A DNA stretch of 8,271 nucleotides. Origin: an uncultured Chthoniobacterales bacterium (GTDB lineage: Bacteria; Verrucomicrobiota; Verrucomicrobiia; Chthoniobacterales; UBA10450). The stretch is from positions 1-8,271 of the forward strand of contig CATPAW010000126.1 of the NCBI GenBank assembly GCA_955652255.1. The letters run 5' to 3'. The position numbers and the translations under genes are program-made. How positions within the stretch are numbered: the stretch's first letter is position 1; the number at the start of each line of letters is the position of its first letter. Below the pieces are notes generated by a model. That model searched no databases. It saw only the letters and a list, made by a program, of their open reading frames with translations, and was not told the origin of the DNA. Positions 5,472 to 8,271 of this stretch are shown here, one piece after another.

Positions 5472-7430
5472 ATGGCTAAAGTTTTAGGAATTGACTTGGG
5501 CACCACCAACTCATGCATGTCGGTGATGGAAGGTGGCGATCCGGTAGTTTTGGAAAATAGCGAGGGCGCGCGCACGACGCCTTCGGTGGTTGCATTTACA
5601 AAGAATGGCGAGCGGCTCGTCGGCCAGGCCGCGAAGCGTCAGGCGGTAACGAACCCGCAAAATACGGTTTTCTCAATCAAACGTTTCATGGGCCGGAAGT
5701 TTGACGAGGTCCACGAAGAAGAACATCGCGTTCCCTACAAAGTCGTGAAGGCGGCGAACGGCGACGCGCACGTGCAAGTGGAAGTGGACGGGCAGAAGAA
5801 GACTTTCTCGCCGCCGGAGATTTCCGCGATGATTTTGTCGAAGATGAAGGCCGACGCGGAAGCAAAGCTCGGCGAAAAAATCATACAGGCGGTCATCACC
5901 GTGCCAGCGTATTTCAACGACTCGCAGCGCAACGCGACCAAAGACGCAGGCAAAATTGCCGGTCTCGAAGTTTTGCGCATCATCAACGAACCGACTGCGG
6001 CCTCGCTCGCTTACGGGCTTGACAAAAAGAAAGACGAGAAGATCGCGGTCTACGATTTGGGGGGCGGCACGTTCGACATCTCCGTGCTCGAAATCGGGGA
6101 CGGCGTCTTCGAAGTAAAGGCGACCAACGGCGACACGCATCTCGGCGGTGACGATTGGGACGCGAAGGTGATGGATTGGATCGTCAGCGAATTTAAGAAA
6201 GACAGCGGCATCGATCTGACGAAGCAGCCGGACGCGATCCAGCGCATCAAGGAAGAAGCGGAGAAAGCGAAGATCGCGCTCTCCAGCTCGCAGGAATACG
6301 AAATCAATCTGCCTTTCATTACGGCGGACGCGAGCGGGCCGAAGCACATTCAGAAAAAAGTGACGCGCTCGAAGCTCGAGCAGCTCACCGATGATCTGTT
6401 CCAGCGGACGATCAGGCCGGTCAAAGACTGTCTTGCGGACGCGAAGCTCAACGAGAAAGACATTAATGAGCTCGTGCTCGTTGGCGGCATGACGCGCATG
6501 CCGAAGGTGATCGAGACGGCGCGCAACCTCATCGGCAAGGAGCCGCACAAGGGAGTGAACCCGGACGAAGTGGTCGCGGTGGGCGCGGCCATTCAGGGTG
6601 GTGTGCTCAGGGGCGACGTGAAAGACGTGTTGCTTCTCGATGTTACGCCGTTGACGCTTGCGATCGAAACCGCGGGCGGCGTGGCGACACCGATGATTCC
6701 GCGCAACACCACCATCCCGACGCGGAAGTCGCAGATCTTCTCAACTTATAGCGACAATCAGCCGGGCGTGGAAATCAAAGTGTTGCAAGGGGAGCGCCCG
6801 CTGTCGCGCGACAACAAAAATCTCGGCACATTTCATCTCGATGGAATTCCGCCGGCGCCGCGCGGCGTTCCGCAAATTGAAGTCACGTTCGACATCGACG
6901 CCAACGGCATTCTGCACGTCTCGGCCAAAGACCTCGGCACCGGCAAGGAACAAAAGATTTCCATCACCGGCAGCTCCGGACTTTCGAAAGACGAAGTCGA
7001 AAAGATGCAGCGCGAAGCCGAAGCGCACGCCGAAGAGGACAAGAAGGCGAAGGAAGCGATCGAGATCAAAAACAACGCCGACATGCTCGCGTATCAGTGC
7101 GAGAAGCAGTTGAAGGATCTTGGCGACAAAGTTTCCGGGGACAAGAAGAAGCAGGTCGAAGACGCCATCGCTGCGGTGCGCGAAGCGATCAACAAAAACG
7201 ACACCGACGCGATGAAGCGGACCTACGACGACTTGCAGAACAAGTTCCAGGAAATCAGCGCCGAGCTTTACAAGCAGGCGTCAGCGCAAGCCGGACCCGG
7301 TCCGCAACCAGGACCCGAAGCTGGCGCGCGCCCGGGCCCTGAACAAGGCGCAGGTAAGCGCAGCGGCGGCGGTGACGGCGACGTTGTCGATGCAGAATTC
7401 GAAGTCGTGGACGAAGACAAGAAGAAGTAA
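5472..7430 (+). CDS. dnaK: Molecular chaperone DnaK (Hsp70)
   Basis: ATP-driven cytoplasmic chaperone of 652 residues (E. coli 638). The nucleotide-binding domain spans about 1-385: phosphate loop IDLGTTNS (7-14), NEPTAASLAYGL (172-183), DLGGGTFDIS (195-204, with T200 at the autophosphorylation position) and VGGMTRMP (337-344). The conserved hydrophobic linker is VLLLDVTPLTL (386-396). The substrate-binding beta domain follows to about 505 and the helical lid to about 605. A Gly/Pro-rich disordered tail (about 606-636) precedes the acidic end DAEFEVVDEDKKK, the usual DnaK C-terminal type that binds co-chaperones. The ATG at 5472 is chosen because MAKVLGIDLG is the universal DnaK start and GGAAAGGA lies upstream; a GTG at 5391 would add 27 unrelated residues. 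It is first in a plus-strand run with groES and groEL; grpE, dnaJ and hrcA are not adjacent on its left. Confidence 0.98.
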   Translation: MAKVLGIDLGTTNSCMSVMEGGDPVVLENSEGARTTPSVVAFTKNGERLVGQAAKRQAVTNPQNTVFSIKRFMGRKFDEVHEEEHRVPYKVVKAANGDAHVQVEVDGQKKTFSPPEISAMILSKMKADAEAKLGEKIIQAVITVPAYFNDSQRNATKDAGKIAGLEVLRIINEPTAASLAYGLDKKKDEKIAVYDLGGGTFDISVLEIGDGVFEVKATNGDTHLGGDDWDAKVMDWIVSEFKKDSGIDLTKQPDAIQRIKEEAEKAKIALSSSQEYEINLPFITADASGPKHIQKKVTRSKLEQLTDDLFQRTIRPVKDCLADAKLNEKDINELVLVGGMTRMPKVIETARNLIGKEPHKGVNPDEVVAVGAAIQGGVLRGDVKDVLLLDVTPLTLAIETAGGVATPMIPRNTTIPTRKSQIFSTYSDNQPGVEIKVLQGERPLSRDNKNLGTFHLDGIPPAPRGVPQIEVTFDIDANGILHVSAKDLGTGKEQKISITGSSGLSKDEVEKMQREAEAHAEEDKKAKEAIEIKNNADMLAYQCEKQLKDLGDKVSGDKKKQVEDAIAAVREAINKNDTDAMKRTYDDLQNKFQEISAELYKQASAQAGPGPQPGPEAGARPGPEQGAGKRSGGGDGDVVDAEFEVVDEDKKK

Positions 7431-7442
7431 CGAAAACAATTT

Positions 7443-7476
7443 GCCGGCGACTGTTGCAAGATCGACAGTCGCCGGC
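7443..7476 (+). other. Strong 12-bp stem-loop between dnaK and groES
   Basis: GCCGGCGACTGT (7443-7454) and ACAGTCGCCGGC (7465-7476) are perfect inverted repeats around a 10-base loop, 12 bases after the dnaK stop and 16 bases before the groES Shine-Dalgarno. What follows is an A-rich run (ACCAAAAAAAAC), not a T-run, so it does not read as an intrinsic terminator for dnaK. It could be a partial terminator, an RNA-processing site or a barrier protecting the 3' end of dnaK mRNA. On the minus strand it would be preceded, not followed, by T residues. Confidence 0.75.
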
Positions 7477-7509
7477 TCAAACCAAAAAAAACAGAAGGAG
7501 TAAATAATT

Positions 7510-7806
7510 ATGGCAGCAGTTAATGTAAAACCGCTCGGAGATCGGGTGCTGGTGCAGCCGATTGAAGAGCAGGAAACAAAAAAGGGCGGGATCATTATTC
7601 CCGATACCGCGAAGGAAAAACCGCAGGAGGGCAAAGTCGTCGCTCTCGGCACGGGTAAGGTGAATGAAGAGGGCAAAAAGGTCGATTTCACCGTGAAAAA
7701 AGGCGACAAGGTGCTGATCTCGAAATACGGCGGCACTGAAATCAAGATCGACAATGAGTCTTACCTGATCATGCGCGAGGACGACATCCTCGGCATCATC
7801 GGTTAA
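7510..7806 (+). CDS. groES: Co-chaperonin GroES (Hsp10)
   Basis: The lid of the GroEL folding chamber, a heptameric ring in the cytoplasm. The 98 residues match the family length (E. coli 97) and pattern: VKPLGDRVLVQPIEEQETKKGG at the start, the mobile loop with hydrophobic GIIIPD (about 26-31) that contacts GroEL, KPQEGKVVALGTG, and the end YLIMREDDILGIIG. The start ATG 7510 has a strong AGAAGGAG site 9 bases upstream. It lies 79 bases after dnaK, across a stem-loop, and 19 bases before groEL, so groES and groEL are clearly one operon. Nothing unusual is seen. Confidence 0.98.
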   Translation: MAAVNVKPLGDRVLVQPIEEQETKKGGIIIPDTAKEKPQEGKVVALGTGKVNEEGKKVDFTVKKGDKVLISKYGGTEIKIDNESYLIMREDDILGIIG

Positions 7807-7825
7807 CCGCAGGAGGAAATAACTT

Positions 7826-8271
7826 ATGGCAGCTAAACAATTACAATTTGATGAAAATGCGCGGCACGCGTTGCTGCGCGGCATCGAGAAACTGTCGAGG
7901 GCCGTCAAGGCCACGCTCGGACCGAGCGGGCGCAACGTGATTCTCGACAAGAAATTCGGCAGCCCGACGATCACGAAAGACGGCGTGACGGTCGCGAAAG
8001 AAATCGAGCTGGAAGATCCGTATGAAAATATGGGTGCGCAGCTCGTGCGCGAAGTCGCGTCGAAAACTTCCGACATCGCTGGCGACGGCACGACCACGGC
8101 GACCGTGCTCGCAGAGTCCATCTATAAAGAAGGACTGCGCAATGTCACCGCAGGTGCGAACCCGACTTCACTTCAACGCGGTATTAACAAAGCCGTGGAA
8201 GTGATCGTCGAGGAGTTGAAGAAAATCTCGAAGAAAGTCAGCGACCGCACTGAGATCGCGCAGGTCGCAAC
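7826..8271 (+). CDS. groEL: Chaperonin GroEL (Hsp60), N-terminal part
   Basis: The first 148 residues of the ATP-driven folding chamber subunit; the window ends inside the gene, of about 545 residues in full-length relatives. The equatorial-domain ATP site is intact and numbered as in E. coli: ATLGPSGRNV (29-38), KDGVTVAKEI with D52, and AGDGTTTATVLA with catalytic-loop D87. The peptide reaches KVSDRTEIAQVA, near the end of the first equatorial segment. The start ATG 7826 has an AGGAGG site with a 9-base gap, and MAAKQLQFDENARHALLRGI is a normal GroEL beginning. It follows groES by 19 bases. Whether this is the only groEL copy in the genome cannot be told from here. Confidence 0.98.
   Translation, partial: MAAKQLQFDENARHALLRGIEKLSRAVKATLGPSGRNVILDKKFGSPTITKDGVTVAKEIELEDPYENMGAQLVREVASKTSDIAGDGTTTATVLAESIYKEGLRNVTAGANPTSLQRGINKAVEVIVEELKKISKKVSDRTEIAQVA

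Noticed and set aside
5673..6548. Long minus-strand open frame inside dnaK
   Set aside because: It is the antisense shadow of a strongly conserved gene, rich in Arg, Val and Leu as expected from reversed DnaK codons, with no recognisable domain.
7443..7490. Rho-independent terminator for dnaK
   Set aside because: The stem is strong, but A residues rather than T residues follow on the plus strand, so it was recorded as a stem-loop of unknown role.

Overview
The window is bacterial chromosomal DNA from a Gram-negative-type (diderm) organism. This follows from a Prc/Tsp-type periplasmic protease, an exported L,D-transpeptidase, and very standard thymidylate synthase and chaperone genes. The tandem-Cys zinc-ribbon protein and the GTGTCCTCA-containing paired-hairpin repeat recall genomes of the Verrucomicrobiota group. 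That placement is an inference from style, not a proof. No phage, transposon, CRISPR, tRNA or rRNA signal was found.

Left part (1-3184): the window opens with the last 51 codons of a plus-strand gene, probably an aminoglycoside-phosphotransferase-fold kinase. It meets a minus-strand glyoxalase II-like metallo-beta-lactamase hydrolase tail to tail, and their stop codons overlap. Divergent from the hydrolase is a full-length carboxy-terminal processing protease (prc/tsp) with signal peptide, PDZ domain, S41 Ser/Lys catalytic site and C-terminal domain.

Middle (3185-5187): three genes lie on the minus strand, in transcription order a small zinc-ribbon/coiled-coil protein, thyA, and a secreted YkuD L,D-transpeptidase. 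The last ends 3 bp from the protease stop. The zinc-ribbon/thyA gap holds a symmetric twin-hairpin repeat. The thyA/transpeptidase gap holds a 12-bp stem-loop. The zinc-ribbon gene has a start-codon problem: its first Cys pair lies upstream of the only usable ATG.

Right part (5188-8271): a gene-free leader carries degenerate heptamer repeats, several inverted repeats and a possible promoter. It precedes dnaK, groES and groEL (the last cut by the window end), all on the plus strand. This is a compact Hsp70 plus Hsp60/Hsp10 protein-folding cluster. A perfect 12-bp stem-loop sits between dnaK and groES, where it could tune the ratio of the two chaperone systems. No CIRCE-type HrcA operator is visible, and grpE, dnaJ and hrcA are not next to dnaK on the left.

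Nearly everything coding is a well-known housekeeping family. The less explained material is in the intergenic DNA and in the zinc-ribbon gene.
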